Source of the DNA: Curtobacterium pusillum | GTDB lineage: Bacteria > Actinomycetota > Actinomycetes > Actinomycetales > Microbacteriaceae | Assembly (NCBI GenBank): GCA_002025645.1 | Contig: CP018783.1 | Coordinates: 2,232,001-2,296,000, forward strand | DNA length: 64,000 nt | Reading direction: 5' to 3' | Shown here: positions 1-7,766 of the stretch, piece by piece | How the letters are laid out: every line of letters starts with the position of its first letter | Numbering within the stretch: the first letter of the stretch is position 1 | Translations under genes and position numbers: made by a program | Notes under the pieces: model-generated | The model's database searches: none | What the model was told of the DNA's origin: nothing | What the model saw: only the letters and a program-made list of their open reading frames with translations

Positions 1-62
1 ATCGACTGGCGGAAATCGGACGGGGCAGCGGACGTCATGGAGGCACGGCTAGCGTGGGGCGG

Positions 63-635
63 GTGACCCCAGTGGACGACGTGGCCGGCCCCGGCGACCT
101 GCCGTACCGCACCGATGTCGAGATCGCGCTGCTCCTGGTGTCCCGGCGGCACCGGTACGAGGGGCGGCCGGCCGACGGCGCTCTGCCGGTCCGTGCGGAC
201 GACCCGGACGAACTGCGCGACCACGTCGAGCTCCGCGCCGGGCTCGGCATCGTCGGGGACCGCTACTTCGCCTCCCGGGCGCACGTGCACGCCTCGGTGA
301 CGGTGATCGGTCTCGAGTCGCTCGAGGCCGTCGGGGCCGAACTGGGCGTCGTCGTCGACCCGGTTGCGACCCGGCGGAACGTGTTCCTCCGTGGCGCCGA
401 CGTGGAGGCGCTCCGGGGCGAACCGTTCTCCCTGCAGAGCCCCGACGGCGAACCCGTCCTGTTCCGCGGGTACCGGCCGGCGAACCCGTGCGCGTGGATG
501 GACCACGAGGTCGCGCCGGGCGCGTTCCAGGCGATGCGGGCGCGGGCCGGGGTGCGGTGCGACCCGGAGTCCGACGGCGTGCTCACCCTCGGTCCCGCGG
601 TGCTCAGCACGGCCCGCCCGGTCGCGCTCGACTGA
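63..635 (+). CDS. MOSC domain protein
   Basis: The protein of about 190 residues resembles stand-alone MOSC domains, the C-terminal fold of molybdenum-cofactor sulfurases, which bind sulfur on a cysteine and handle molybdenum-cofactor or related substrates in the cytoplasm. Visible marks are GIVGDRYF, the TRRNVFLRG segment and a conserved cysteine in ANPCAWMD. A -10 box TAGCGT at 50-55 lies seven bases before GTG 63, so I choose this leaderless start over GTG 54. The substrate cannot be told from sequence. It stands alone, with the downstream gene convergent. Confidence 0.8.
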   Translation: MTPVDDVAGPGDLPYRTDVEIALLLVSRRHRYEGRPADGALPVRADDPDELRDHVELRAGLGIVGDRYFASRAHVHASVTVIGLESLEAVGAELGVVVDPVATRRNVFLRGADVEALRGEPFSLQSPDGEPVLFRGYRPANPCAWMDHEVAPGAFQAMRARAGVRCDPESDGVLTLGPAVLSTARPVALD

Positions 636-651
636 GTGCGTTCGGCGCTTG

Positions 652-1194
652 CTAGGCGGTGAGCGCCGACTCGATCGCGTCGACGAACGCCGGGAGGTCG
701 TCGGGATTCCGGGACGTGATGAGCCCGCCGTCCACCTGGACCTCTCGGTCGACCCACTCGGCGCCGGCGTTCCGCAGGTCGCTCTGCAGGGACGGGAACG
801 AGGTGATCGTCTTCCCCGACACCACGCCGGCCTCGATGAGGGTCCACGGGCCGTGGCAGATCGCCGCGACGGGCGTCCCCGCCTCGACGAAGGCCGAGAC
901 GAGCGCGACCGCCTGCTGATCGGTGCGCAGGGTGTCGGCGTTGATCGTGCCGCCGGGCACGACGAGTGCGTCGAACGACCCCGCGTTGACACCGGCGATG
1001 GTGGTGTCCGGCTCGAGGGTCTTCCCCGGGTCCTTGTCCCCGACGAGGGTCTGGATCGAACCGGTCTCCTGCGCCGCCACCGTCACGGTCGCACCGCGCT
1101 CACGCAGCTGGTCGACCGGGACGACGATCTCGTCCTGCTCGACCCCGTAGTTCGTCGCGATGACGAGGATCTTCTTGCCGTCGAGGGCTGCCAT
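652..1194 (-). CDS. DJ-1/PfpI family protein (type 1 glutamine amidotransferase-like)
   Basis: This 180-residue cytoplasmic protein belongs to the DJ-1/PfpI superfamily, whose members act as small-molecule or protein deglycases, proteases or chaperones. The nucleophile elbow AAICHGPW is present with the catalytic Cys near residue 113, and the N-terminal NYGVEQDE segment supplies the conserved Glu. Start ATG 1194 has the purine-rich stretch GGAAGGAGCGACC upstream. The length is normal for the PfpI/YhbO group. Which activity it has cannot be decided from sequence; a stress-protection role is inference. Confidence 0.88.
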   Translation of the reverse strand: MAALDGKKILVIATNYGVEQDEIVVPVDQLRERGATVTVAAQETGSIQTLVGDKDPGKTLEPDTTIAGVNAGSFDALVVPGGTINADTLRTDQQAVALVSAFVEAGTPVAAICHGPWTLIEAGVVSGKTITSFPSLQSDLRNAGAEWVDREVQVDGGLITSRNPDDLPAFVDAIESALTA

Positions 1195-1283
1195 GGTCGC
1201 TCCTTCCGCGGCCCGGTCGTTCCGGACGCACCGTCCACGGTGGCCGGGCGACGCTGGACGTGTCCGCAGGACGGAGCCGGTGC

Positions 1284-1937
1284 TCAGCCGCGGATGCGGA
1301 AAGCGGACCCTTCGGCCTCGACGGTGATGCCGTCGTACCCCGTGACGCGGTAGAGCCCCGCGGTGACGTCGGCCTCGAGCGCACCGACGACGACCGTGGT
1401 GGCACCGGAGGCGATCGCGGCCTCGAGCCCGGCGGGGGCGTCCTCGAAGGCGGCGCACTCCGCCGGGTCCACCCCGAGCAGGGCCGCACCACGGAGGTAC
1501 CCGTCGGGGTGCGGTTTGCCGTGGTCGACGTCCTCGGAGGCGACGAGCGCCTCGGGCACGTGCACCCCGGCGGCCCGCATCCGGTTCACGGCCAGGTCGC
1601 GCGGCGCACTCGTGACGAGGGCGACCGGCACCCCGGCGTCGACCAGGCGGGACACGAACGCGGCGGCACCAGGGACCTCGAGGATCCCGTCGACGTTGTC
1701 CACCTCGGCCGCGATCATCTCGTCGACGATCCGGTGCTGCTCGGCCTCGTCGAGGTCCGGCAGGAAGTGCCGCACGGTGTCGATCGTCTGGCGGCCGTGC
1801 GAGAACGCGAGGATCGTCTGCGGATCGAGGCCGTGCCGCTGGCCGAACCCGGTCCAGGCGGCCTCGACCACGGCGGTCGAGTCGACGAGCGTCCCGTCCA
1901 TGTCGAAGAGGACCCCGGACGCCACGATGTCGATCAC
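1284..1937 (-). CDS. HAD-IA family sugar phosphatase
   Basis: A 217-residue haloacid-dehalogenase-type phosphatase. Motif I is FDMDGTL with the nucleophile Asp near residue 12. Motif II is VTSAPRD, motif III KPHPDGY and motif IV FEDAPAG. The architecture matches YfbT/glycerol-3-phosphatase-like enzymes that remove phosphate from small sugars or polyols. GTG 1937 is chosen because TAGGGT lies seven bases upstream, a leaderless promoter; longer in-frame extensions would be antisense to nothing informative. The exact substrate is unknown. Confidence 0.88.
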   Translation of the reverse strand: MIDIVASGVLFDMDGTLVDSTAVVEAAWTGFGQRHGLDPQTILAFSHGRQTIDTVRHFLPDLDEAEQHRIVDEMIAAEVDNVDGILEVPGAAAFVSRLVDAGVPVALVTSAPRDLAVNRMRAAGVHVPEALVASEDVDHGKPHPDGYLRGAALLGVDPAECAAFEDAPAGLEAAIASGATTVVVGALEADVTAGLYRVTGYDGITVEAEGSAFRIRG

Positions 1938-1947
1938 GGGCCCGACC

Positions 1948-2703
1948 CTAACCGATGCGGGTGCGGAGGTACCGGGTGAGGAGCACGTCGCCAGCCCCGC
2001 GGAGGACGTGCGCGGGCTGCATGCGGCGGAGCGACGGTGACGATCCGCGGACGATCCGAGGGGCGGCACCACCCTCGAGCGTCGGGTCGATCGTCAGGGT
2101 GAGCTCGTCGACGAGGTCCGCCGCCACGAGCGACCCGAGGAACGACGGACCGCCCTCGCAGTGGACCGTCCCGAGGCCGCGCGCCACGAGGGCGTCCCGG
2201 AGCGCGACGGGGTCCACGGCGTCCGGCTCACCGGCGCCGCTGCACGGGACGACGTCCGCGACCGCGGCGAGCGCGCGCCCGCGATCGGACCCCGCAGCGG
2301 CGACCGACGTCAGCACGATGGGCCGGACGGGCGCCGACGTGAACACCCGGGAGTCGGCGTCGAGCGACAGCGACCCGGACACGATCGCGAACGCCGGGTG
2401 GTCGGACATCCCGTGCGCTCGACGCCAGGCCACGTCGGCGTCGTGCAGGACCATCGGCCCGTAGCCCTCGTCACGCACGGTCCCGGCGGCGACGAGCACC
2501 ACGTCGGCCATCCGGCGCAGCAGGTCGAAGACGCGGAGGTCGTCCGGCCCACCGAGCGACCCGGAGAGTCCCCCGGCCGAGGCAGCACCGTCGAGCGTCG
2601 CCACGAAGTTGACGCGCAGCCACGGCGACCCGGCACCCTCGGCGTAGATCGCGAGCAACTCGTCGTCGGACAGCTCCGCGACCGCGGGCGGCAGGAGGTT
2701 CAC
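1948..2703 (-). CDS. RibD C-terminal/dihydrofolate reductase-like reductase
   Basis: A 251-residue protein of the RibD_C/DHFR-like fold, which uses NADPH to reduce pyrimidine or pterin-type substrates. NFVATLDGAAS near the N-terminus, VVLVAAGTVRDEGYGP and the glycine-rich CEGGPSFLGSLV are family marks. Its GTG overlaps the folP stop by four bases (GTGA), so it is the third gene of a coupled folE-folP operon. This context suggests a folate-linked reductase. Similar proteins are usually annotated as pyrimidine reductases, so the pathway assignment is inference. Confidence 0.82.
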   Translation of the reverse strand: MNLLPPAVAELSDDELLAIYAEGAGSPWLRVNFVATLDGAASAGGLSGSLGGPDDLRVFDLLRRMADVVLVAAGTVRDEGYGPMVLHDADVAWRRAHGMSDHPAFAIVSGSLSLDADSRVFTSAPVRPIVLTSVAAAGSDRGRALAAVADVVPCSGAGEPDAVDPVALRDALVARGLGTVHCEGGPSFLGSLVAADLVDELTLTIDPTLEGGAAPRIVRGSSPSLRRMQPAHVLRGAGDVLLTRYLRTRIG

Positions 2704-3635
2704 GTGTTGTGCCTCGCCTCGACCGGCTCGCGCCACCCGAGGGTCGCCTCGACCATCCGCATCGCGTCGACGCTCTCGACCACGTCGTGCATCCGGACGA
2801 TCCGGGCGCCGAGCATCGCGCTGACCGTTGCCACCGCGAGCGACCCGGCCAGACGCTCTCCTCGTGGACGCCCGAGCGACTCCCCCACGAAGTCCTTGTT
2901 CGACACCGCGGCGAGCACCGGGTACCCGAGCGCGACGACCTCGGGCAGCCTGCGGGTGAGCTCGAGGGTGTGCACGGTGTTCTTGTTGAGGTCGTGTCCG
3001 GGGTCGACGATGATCCGGGAGTCGGGGATGCCCGCCGCGAGCGCCCGGTCGACCCGGTCGCGGAGGAACGCGACGACCGAGCCCGTGACGTCGTCGTACT
3101 GCGGCGGCGCGGGCAACGGGCGGCGGGGTTCGGCGAGCGAGTGCGTGATGACGACCGTCGCGTCGGAGTCCGCCACGACCTTCGCCATCCGCGGATCGGA
3201 CAGCCCGGTGGTGTCGTTGACGACGCTCGCACCGGCCTCGATCGCGGCGGCGGCGACCTCGGGTCGGAAGGTGTCGACGCTGATGGTCACGTCGGACTCC
3301 TGCGCGAGCTGCCGGACGACGGGGACCACGCGGTCGATCTCGTCCGCGGCGGGGAGTTCCGGCCCCGGGGCGAACTTCACGCCGCCGATGTCGACCCAGT
3401 CGGCGCCCTGCTCGGCGGCGCGGACCGCGGCCTCGACGGCGCGTTCGAGCTCGAAGGTCGCGCCGCGGTCGTGGAACGAGTCCGGCGTGCGGTTGACGAT
3501 CGCCATGACGGCGATGCGGTGGTCGAAGTCGAACGTGCGACGCCCGATGGTGCGAACGGGGTCGCGCAGGTCGGGCACCACCCAGCCGGGTGCGGCGGTG
3601 GCCGGGAGGCGCGACCCGGCTCGGGCGGTCGTCAT
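2700..3635 (-). CDS. folP: dihydropteroate synthase
   Basis: FolP joins 6-hydroxymethyl-dihydropterin pyrophosphate to p-aminobenzoate, giving dihydropteroate in folate synthesis. The 311-residue protein shows the TIM-barrel signatures AIVNRTPDSF, TISVDTFRPEVA, IVDPGHDLNKN and AVSNKDFVGE. It overlaps folE by ATGA upstream and the RibD_C gene by GTGA downstream, implying translational coupling. An N-terminal extension of about 35 residues precedes the barrel. Family knowledge makes the enzyme call strong; whether this is the main or a second FolP of the organism cannot be seen. Confidence 0.92.
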   Translation of the reverse strand: MTTARAGSRLPATAAPGWVVPDLRDPVRTIGRRTFDFDHRIAVMAIVNRTPDSFHDRGATFELERAVEAAVRAAEQGADWVDIGGVKFAPGPELPAADEIDRVVPVVRQLAQESDVTISVDTFRPEVAAAAIEAGASVVNDTTGLSDPRMAKVVADSDATVVITHSLAEPRRPLPAPPQYDDVTGSVVAFLRDRVDRALAAGIPDSRIIVDPGHDLNKNTVHTLELTRRLPEVVALGYPVLAAVSNKDFVGESLGRPRGERLAGSLAVATVSAMLGARIVRMHDVVESVDAMRMVEATLGWREPVEARHNT

Positions 3636-4255
3636 GCGTCCGCCTCGGGGTCGGCTCCAGTGCCCGCACCGGCTCCGGCTCCGGCTCCGATCAGTGCGAT
3701 CGCCTCGGCTCGCCCGGCAGCGTCCGCGAGGCTGCCGGTCGCCGCGACGGTGACCGTCGTCGACCCCGACTGCCGTTCGCCCCGGGTGGTCACGCACTGG
3801 TGCTGCGCGTCGAGCACCACGAGGACCCCGGCGGCGCCGAGCCCCTCCGCGATGGTCGCAGCGACCTGCTCGCCGAGACGCTCCTGCAGCTGCGGGCGTG
3901 AGGCGACGGCGTCGAGCACGCGCGACAGGGTCCCGAGGCCGATCAGCCGGTCGCCCGGTGCGTACGCCAGGTGGGCGACCCCGGTGAACGGCAGCAGGTG
4001 GTGCTCGCACACCGAGCGGAACCGGACGTCCCGGACGATCACGAGCTGCCCGCGTTCGCCGTCCTCGGCGTGCACGGTGCCGTCGCGGGCGATCGCCACC
4101 GCGTCCGTGCCGATACCGGCGAAGAACTCGCCGTACGCGTCCGCGACCCGGGAGGGCGTGCGCTCCAGTTCGGGCCGGTCCGGATCCTCGCCGATACCCA
4201 GCAGGAGTTCGCGCACGGCGGCCTCGACGCGGGCACGGTCCATGCGTGACGTCAC
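3632..4255 (-). CDS. folE: GTP cyclohydrolase I
   Basis: FolE converts GTP to 7,8-dihydroneopterin triphosphate, the first step of folate synthesis. The Zn-binding and catalytic residues are visible in SVCEHHLLPF and in DAQHQCV. The conserved ERTPSRVADAY, PGDRLIGLGTLSR and RPQLQERL segments are also present. The tail is an unusual alternating Ala/Gly stretch followed by acidic residues, beyond the normal fold. GTG 4255 has a weak -10-like TTGGAT six bases upstream; ATG 4243 is an alternative. It leads a coupled operon with folP and a RibD_C reductase. Confidence 0.93.
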   Translation of the reverse strand: MTSRMDRARVEAAVRELLLGIGEDPDRPELERTPSRVADAYGEFFAGIGTDAVAIARDGTVHAEDGERGQLVIVRDVRFRSVCEHHLLPFTGVAHLAYAPGDRLIGLGTLSRVLDAVASRPQLQERLGEQVAATIAEGLGAAGVLVVLDAQHQCVTTRGERQSGSTTVTVAATGSLADAAGRAEAIALIGAGAGAGAGTGADPEADA

Positions 4256-4401
4256 GTGCCCATCCAACACCAGCCACGGCCCGAGGACGCGAGCGGTTGC
4301 CGGGCGTGACGTACCCCGGCGAGGCGAGCCGCACCTCCAGGCCGACAACCTGAGTGGATGCTGTGACACGCCGGAAACCCAGCGTCCTTTAACCTTGATC
4401 G

Positions 4402-5874
4402 GTGAGCGCCCCGCAGACCGACACCACACCCCGGAACCGCTTCGCGACCGGCCTCGACCGCTTCTTCTCGATCACGCACCGCGGATCGACGATCCCCCGC
4501 GAGATCCGCGGCGGTCTCGTCTCCTTCGTGACCATGGCGTACATCGTCATCCTCAACCCGCTCATCCTCGGTGGGTTCAGCCAGGACCAGGCACCGCAGG
4601 ACGTCCTCGGCGGCTGGCTGCAGAACGCACAGGTCGCCGCGGCCACCGGACTCGTCGCCGGTCTCATGACGATCGCGATGGGCCTCATCGCGAACCTGCC
4701 GTTCGGCATCGCGGCGGGACTCGGGATCAACTCGTTCCTCGCCGTCAGCGTCGTCCACCAGGTGACCTGGGCCGAGGCGATGGGTCTCGTCGTCATCAAC
4801 GGCGTCGTGATCGTCATCCTGGCGCTCACCGGCATCCGGACGATGATCTTCACCGCGGTCCCGCCGCAGCTCAAGGCGGCGATCACCGTCGGCATCGGCC
4901 TGTTCATCGCGTTCATCGGCCTCGTCGACTCCGGTTTCGTCCGCACCACCAAGAACGCGTCGCCGCCGCTGCAGCTCGGTGAGGACGGCTCCGTGTCGGC
5001 GCTCCCGACGATCGTGTTCCTGATCGGCCTCGTCATCATCGGCACGCTCATGGCCCGCAAGGTCAAGGGCGCCCTGCTCATCGGCATCGTGGCGACCACG
5101 ATCATCGCGATCATCCTGCAGGCGATCTTCAAGGTGCCGACCTCGGTCGACTCCCCCACCGGCTGGAACCTCAACGCCCCCGGTCTGCCCAGTGCCCTGT
5201 TCGCCGTCCCGGACCTGTCACTCGTCGGGCACGCCGACGTCTTCGGCGCCTTCACCCGCATCGGCCCGATCGCCGCGTCGATGCTCGTCTTCACCCTCGT
5301 CTTCACGAACTTCTTCGACGCGATGGGCACCATGACCGGCCTCGCGAAGGCCGCCGGGGTCGCGAACGCCGACGGCACCTTCCCGCGCCTGAAGTCCGCA
5401 CTCGTCGTCGAGGGTGCCGGTGCCATCGCGGGTGGTGGCGCCTCGGTGTCGTCGAACACCGTCTTCATCGACTCCGCCGCCGGCATCGGCGAGGGCGCCC
5501 GGACCGGCATGGCCTCCGTCGTGACCGGGCTGCTGTTCCTGGCGTCGATGTTCCTCACGCCGCTCACCCAGGTCGTCCCGCTCGAGGTCGCCGCCGCCGG
5601 ACTCGTCGTCGTCGGTGCGCTCATGGTGGCGCAGGTGAAGGACATCGACTGGACCGACTTCGGTGCAGCGCTGCCGGCGTTCCTGACGATCGTGATCATG
5701 CCGCTGACCTACTCGATCGCGAACGGCATCGGCGCTGGCTTCATCAGCTGGGTGCTCATCAAGCTGCTGTCCGGCCGGGGCCGTCAGGTGTCGTGGCTGC
5801 TGTACGTCGTCGCGGCGGGCTTCCTGCTGTACTTCGCGCGGGGGCCGCTGGAGGCCGTGCTCGGCGTCGGCTGA
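4402..5874 (+). CDS. NCS2-family purine permease (AzgA/PbuG type)
   Basis: A 490-residue polytopic membrane transporter of the adenine/guanine/hypoxanthine permease group. LVSFVTMAYIVILNPLIL at the N-terminus, GLGINSFLAV, TNFFDAMGTMTGLA and EGAGAIAGGG with the following TVFIDSAAGI segment are typical of the AzgA branch, a proton-coupled purine uptake carrier. GTG 4402 lies six bases after TAACCT (4390-4395), a leaderless promoter. It is divergent from folE. I looked for a purine riboswitch upstream and saw none; the leaderless promoter leaves no room for one. Confidence 0.9.
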   Translation: MSAPQTDTTPRNRFATGLDRFFSITHRGSTIPREIRGGLVSFVTMAYIVILNPLILGGFSQDQAPQDVLGGWLQNAQVAAATGLVAGLMTIAMGLIANLPFGIAAGLGINSFLAVSVVHQVTWAEAMGLVVINGVVIVILALTGIRTMIFTAVPPQLKAAITVGIGLFIAFIGLVDSGFVRTTKNASPPLQLGEDGSVSALPTIVFLIGLVIIGTLMARKVKGALLIGIVATTIIAIILQAIFKVPTSVDSPTGWNLNAPGLPSALFAVPDLSLVGHADVFGAFTRIGPIAASMLVFTLVFTNFFDAMGTMTGLAKAAGVANADGTFPRLKSALVVEGAGAIAGGGASVSSNTVFIDSAAGIGEGARTGMASVVTGLLFLASMFLTPLTQVVPLEVAAAGLVVVGALMVAQVKDIDWTDFGAALPAFLTIVIMPLTYSIANGIGAGFISWVLIKLLSGRGRQVSWLLYVVAAGFLLYFARGPLEAVLGVG

Positions 5875-5880
5875 CGCCCG

Positions 5881-5929
5881 GGCGCCGGCGGCGGCGGTTC
5901 GCCGCTGCCGGCGGTTCGCGCCGGCGGCG
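5881..5929 (+). terminator. GC-rich hairpin after purine permease
   Basis: Directly after the permease stop, nested complementary runs (GCCGGCGGCGG pairing with CCGCTGCCGGC around GTTCG) form a strong stem without a T-tract. Termination is the likely role; it was not tested. Confidence 0.45.
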
Positions 5930-5988
5930 CACAACCAAGATCGCCCCGAACCACGGAACGTCGTGGTTCGGGGCGACTTGCGTTGTGC
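5929..5988. repeat. 60-bp intergenic dyad with a perfect 15-bp inner stem
   Basis: Arms 5941-5955 (TCGCCCCGAACCACG) and 5962-5976 are perfect complements around a six-base loop. Outer arms (GCACAAC-CAAG against CTTG-CGTTGTGC) extend the pairing with single-base bulges to 5929 and 5988. It sits between two genes whose ends converge. It may be a bidirectional terminator or a REP-like repeat. Confidence 0.7.
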
Positions 5989-6028
5989 GGGGCGCCGCCG
6001 CGTGCACCCCCGGCCTGGAGGGGCGGTG

Positions 6029-6490
6029 TCAGTCCGCCAGGTCGCCCGGCGTCGCCTCGTGGTGGCGTCGACCAGCCGTGCGCCGGTCCTCCTTCATGCT
6101 CGCCTCGAACAGGTGCTTCCGCCCCTGCACGAGTTCGTCACGCGCGGTTCGCTCCAGCTCCTTCGCGAGGGCGTAGTAGCCCTCGTCGTAGTCCTCGACG
6201 ACCTGGAACGTCCACCGCCCGGCGATGACGTTCCGCCCGACGAGCTCGGTGTCGATCCGGTCGGCGAGGTCCGTGTGTCCCGCCTCCCGGAGCTGCTCGA
6301 CCGCCTCGCCGAGGTTCAGGTCGGCGGTCCCGGTGAGGCGGTGGAAGCCGTACAGGAGCCCGCGGGCGTGCTCGATGACCTCGACCGCGGCCGACAGCGA
6401 TCCGAGCGCCTCGACCGTGGTGTCGGTCACCCCGTCGGGCACCTGGTGCTGCTCGTCGGGCCCCTGGTCGTCGTGTCGTTCGTCCGTCAT
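6029..6490 (-). CDS. conserved hypothetical protein
   Basis: A 153-residue soluble protein with an acidic, low-complexity first 20 residues and a mixed helical body. It has the run GLLYGFHRLTG, the segment DRIDTELVGRNVIAG and WTFQVVEDYDEGYY, which I recognise only as a pattern seen in uncharacterised actinobacterial proteins. The tail is basic and His-rich. It lies 36 bases after the toxin gene on the same strand, but its composition does not suggest it is part of that module. Function is unknown. Confidence 0.7.
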   Translation of the reverse strand: MTDERHDDQGPDEQHQVPDGVTDTTVEALGSLSAAVEVIEHARGLLYGFHRLTGTADLNLGEAVEQLREAGHTDLADRIDTELVGRNVIAGRWTFQVVEDYDEGYYALAKELERTARDELVQGRKHLFEASMKEDRRTAGRRHHEATPGDLAD

Positions 6491-6526
6491 GGGTCCCGTC
6501 TACCGGAGTGCGGCTGCGGTGGCTCC

Positions 6527-6871
6527 CTACTTCGTGGCGTTCGGGTGGTGTGTGTGGACAGCGAGCAGGTGCACCGTCCGGTTCGGCTCGTCGACCGTGT
6601 ACCAGATCCGTGCGCCACGCTTGAGTTCGTACTGCCGTCGGACCCAGTCCCGCCCGGAGTGCGTGACGACACCGAGTTCGCCCTTGAGTGCGTGGCACGC
6701 GAGGTCCTCGCTCACCGGGTCCGAGGTGAGGCGTTCCCATGCACCGACGACGGCATTCCGCTGCGTCGCGACGACGTCACGCCACCCCTGCTCTGCGGCG
6801 CGGGTCACGAAGACGATCGTGAACTCGGTGGTGCGGACCGGTCGTGACACACCGGCTCGCCGGGCACCCAC
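6527..6871 (-). CDS. RelE/ParE-superfamily toxin-like protein
   Basis: A 114-residue basic protein whose C-terminal half (KRGARIWYTVDEP, VHLLAVHTHHPNATK) has the beta-strand-rich ending of RelE-superfamily ribonuclease toxins. These cut mRNA at the ribosome when their antitoxin is degraded. GTG 6871 is three bases after the stop of the upstream Phd-like gene, so the two are co-transcribed in antitoxin-first order. GTG 6850 is an alternative start. Assignment rests on size, fold pattern and partner; catalytic residues are not certain. Confidence 0.7.
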   Translation of the reverse strand: MGARRAGVSRPVRTTEFTIVFVTRAAEQGWRDVVATQRNAVVGAWERLTSDPVSEDLACHALKGELGVVTHSGRDWVRRQYELKRGARIWYTVDEPNRTVHLLAVHTHHPNATK

Positions 6872-6874
6872 CGA

Positions 6875-7339
6875 TCAGGGCTTCTCGACGACGACGTGCT
6901 CGTCGAGCAGCTCGGGCTCGGTCGTCTCCCAACCGGCGGCGATCGCCTCGGCGGAGTTCCGCCACGCCTGCATCTCGAGCAGGAGCCGGCGGGGCTGCCG
7001 GAGCGAGAAGGACCCGCGGGCGACGTCGACGATCTCGCGTGCGAACTGCTGCTGATCGGCACGGCTGAGCATCTTCAGCCACGGGTACGGGATCGCGAGC
7101 CGGTCGTGCAACGGGAGGTGCTCGTTGACCGTGACCGCCGCGATGAGCTGCGCGGCGATGTCGAGGACCGCTTCGTCGTCATCCGAGCGCTCCTTCGTGG
7201 TGAGCACCAGTGGTTTCCCGTCTCGCCGGGTCACCTCCAAGGGCTCCTGCTCGGCCGCAGCGAAGACGGCCTTCGCGTGCCTGGACAGATCGGACGACTG
7301 CACGGATCGGCGGGTCCGGGCCGGCGCGAGGAGAGTCAT
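6875..7339 (-). CDS. Phd/YefM-type antitoxin-like protein
   Basis: A 154-residue protein. Its first 55 residues (QSSDLSRHAKAVFAAAEQEP, then a TRRDGKPLVL strand pair) look like the DNA-binding Phd/YefM antitoxin domain. The longer C-terminal part would hold the toxin. It is encoded just before the RelE-like gene. Promoter elements TTGCGT and TAACCT (minus strand) place the transcript start on the ATG itself, and an 18-base palindrome fills the spacer. This fits autorepression by antitoxin or complex, which is inference. Confidence 0.75.
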   Translation of the reverse strand: MTLLAPARTRRSVQSSDLSRHAKAVFAAAEQEPLEVTRRDGKPLVLTTKERSDDDEAVLDIAAQLIAAVTVNEHLPLHDRLAIPYPWLKMLSRADQQQFAREIVDVARGSFSLRQPRRLLLEMQAWRNSAEAIAAGWETTEPELLDEHVVVEKP

Positions 7340-7345
7340 GTCGCC

Positions 7346-7374
7346 AGGTTATTCAGAACGTGTTCTGAACGCAA
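7346..7374 (-). promoter_or_regulatory. Autoregulated promoter/operator of the Phd-RelE-like pair
   Basis: On the minus strand, -35 TTGCGT (7369-7374) and -10 TAACCT (7346-7351) are 17 bases apart. The perfect inverted repeat TTCAGAAC-GT-GTTCTGAA (7352-7369) occupies the spacer. The start falls at the antitoxin ATG, so the mRNA is leaderless. An operator here would block polymerase directly. Confidence 0.75.
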
Positions 7375-7418
7375 CCCTCCGGAACCCAGCCACGACGCGC
7401 CGAGCCTCGAGGCGACTG

Positions 7419-7447
7419 TTGCGACGGCCCGGTTCGGGACCTAGCAT
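7419..7447 (+). promoter_or_regulatory. Promoter of the LexA-boxed small gene
   Basis: TTGCGA (7419-7424) and TAGCAT (7442-7447) are separated by 17 bases, and the LexA box begins at the next base. Bound LexA would cover the transcription start. Confidence 0.7.
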
Positions 7448-7463
7448 TCGAACACACGTTCGA
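7448..7463 (+). promoter_or_regulatory. LexA (SOS) box
   Basis: TCGAACACACGTTCGA matches the actinobacterial SOS box TCGAAC-R-NNN-GTTCGA at every specified position. It lies between the -10 element and the Shine-Dalgarno sequence GGAGG (7466-7470) of the gene starting at 7477. Confidence 0.9.
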
Positions 7464-7476
7464 ACGGAGGGTCCCG

Positions 7477-7740
7477 ATGATGGTCATCGACACGGCCGCC
7501 ACGGTGTGGTGGGCCGACGGCAACCCCACGCGGATGGTCTGGGCCGGACGGCGCTGGCGGGTGAGCGACACACCGACCCGCCTGACGGTGACGCGCGCCG
7601 AACTGCCGACCGCGATCACCCACGCGCCGGAGCGGACCGTGGGCTGGCGCTTCCAGGCCACAGCGGACGACGGAGAGTCGCTCGTGGTGGACATCGTCCC
7701 GGAAGCTGGCGGCTGGGGAGTCGCCCGCACGTGGACGTGA
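7477..7740 (+). CDS. small SOS-boxed protein (DUF6504-like)
   Basis: An 87-residue protein with WADGNPTRMVWAGRRWRVSD near the N-terminus, reminiscent of small DUF6504-type proteins found near translesion polymerase genes in actinobacteria; that resemblance is from memory and moderate. ATG 7477 follows GGAGG by six bases. The perfect LexA box and adjacent promoter just upstream predict induction by DNA damage. No imuA, imuB or dnaE2 lies beside it here, so it appears to be an orphan SOS gene. Its biochemical role is unknown. Confidence 0.75.
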   Translation: MMVIDTAATVWWADGNPTRMVWAGRRWRVSDTPTRLTVTRAELPTAITHAPERTVGWRFQATADDGESLVVDIVPEAGGWGVARTWT

Positions 7741-7766
7741 CCGCCCGTCCCCGCTACGGTTCCGGC

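Noticed and set aside
4256..4401. Purine riboswitch before the NCS2 permease
   Set aside because: The -10 TAACCT places the transcript start on the GTG codon, so there is no leader, and no purine aptamer core is visible.
6029..6490. Third component of the toxin-antitoxin module
   Set aside because: It is 36 bases downstream but resembles a widespread conserved hypothetical protein and has no toxin-antitoxin features.
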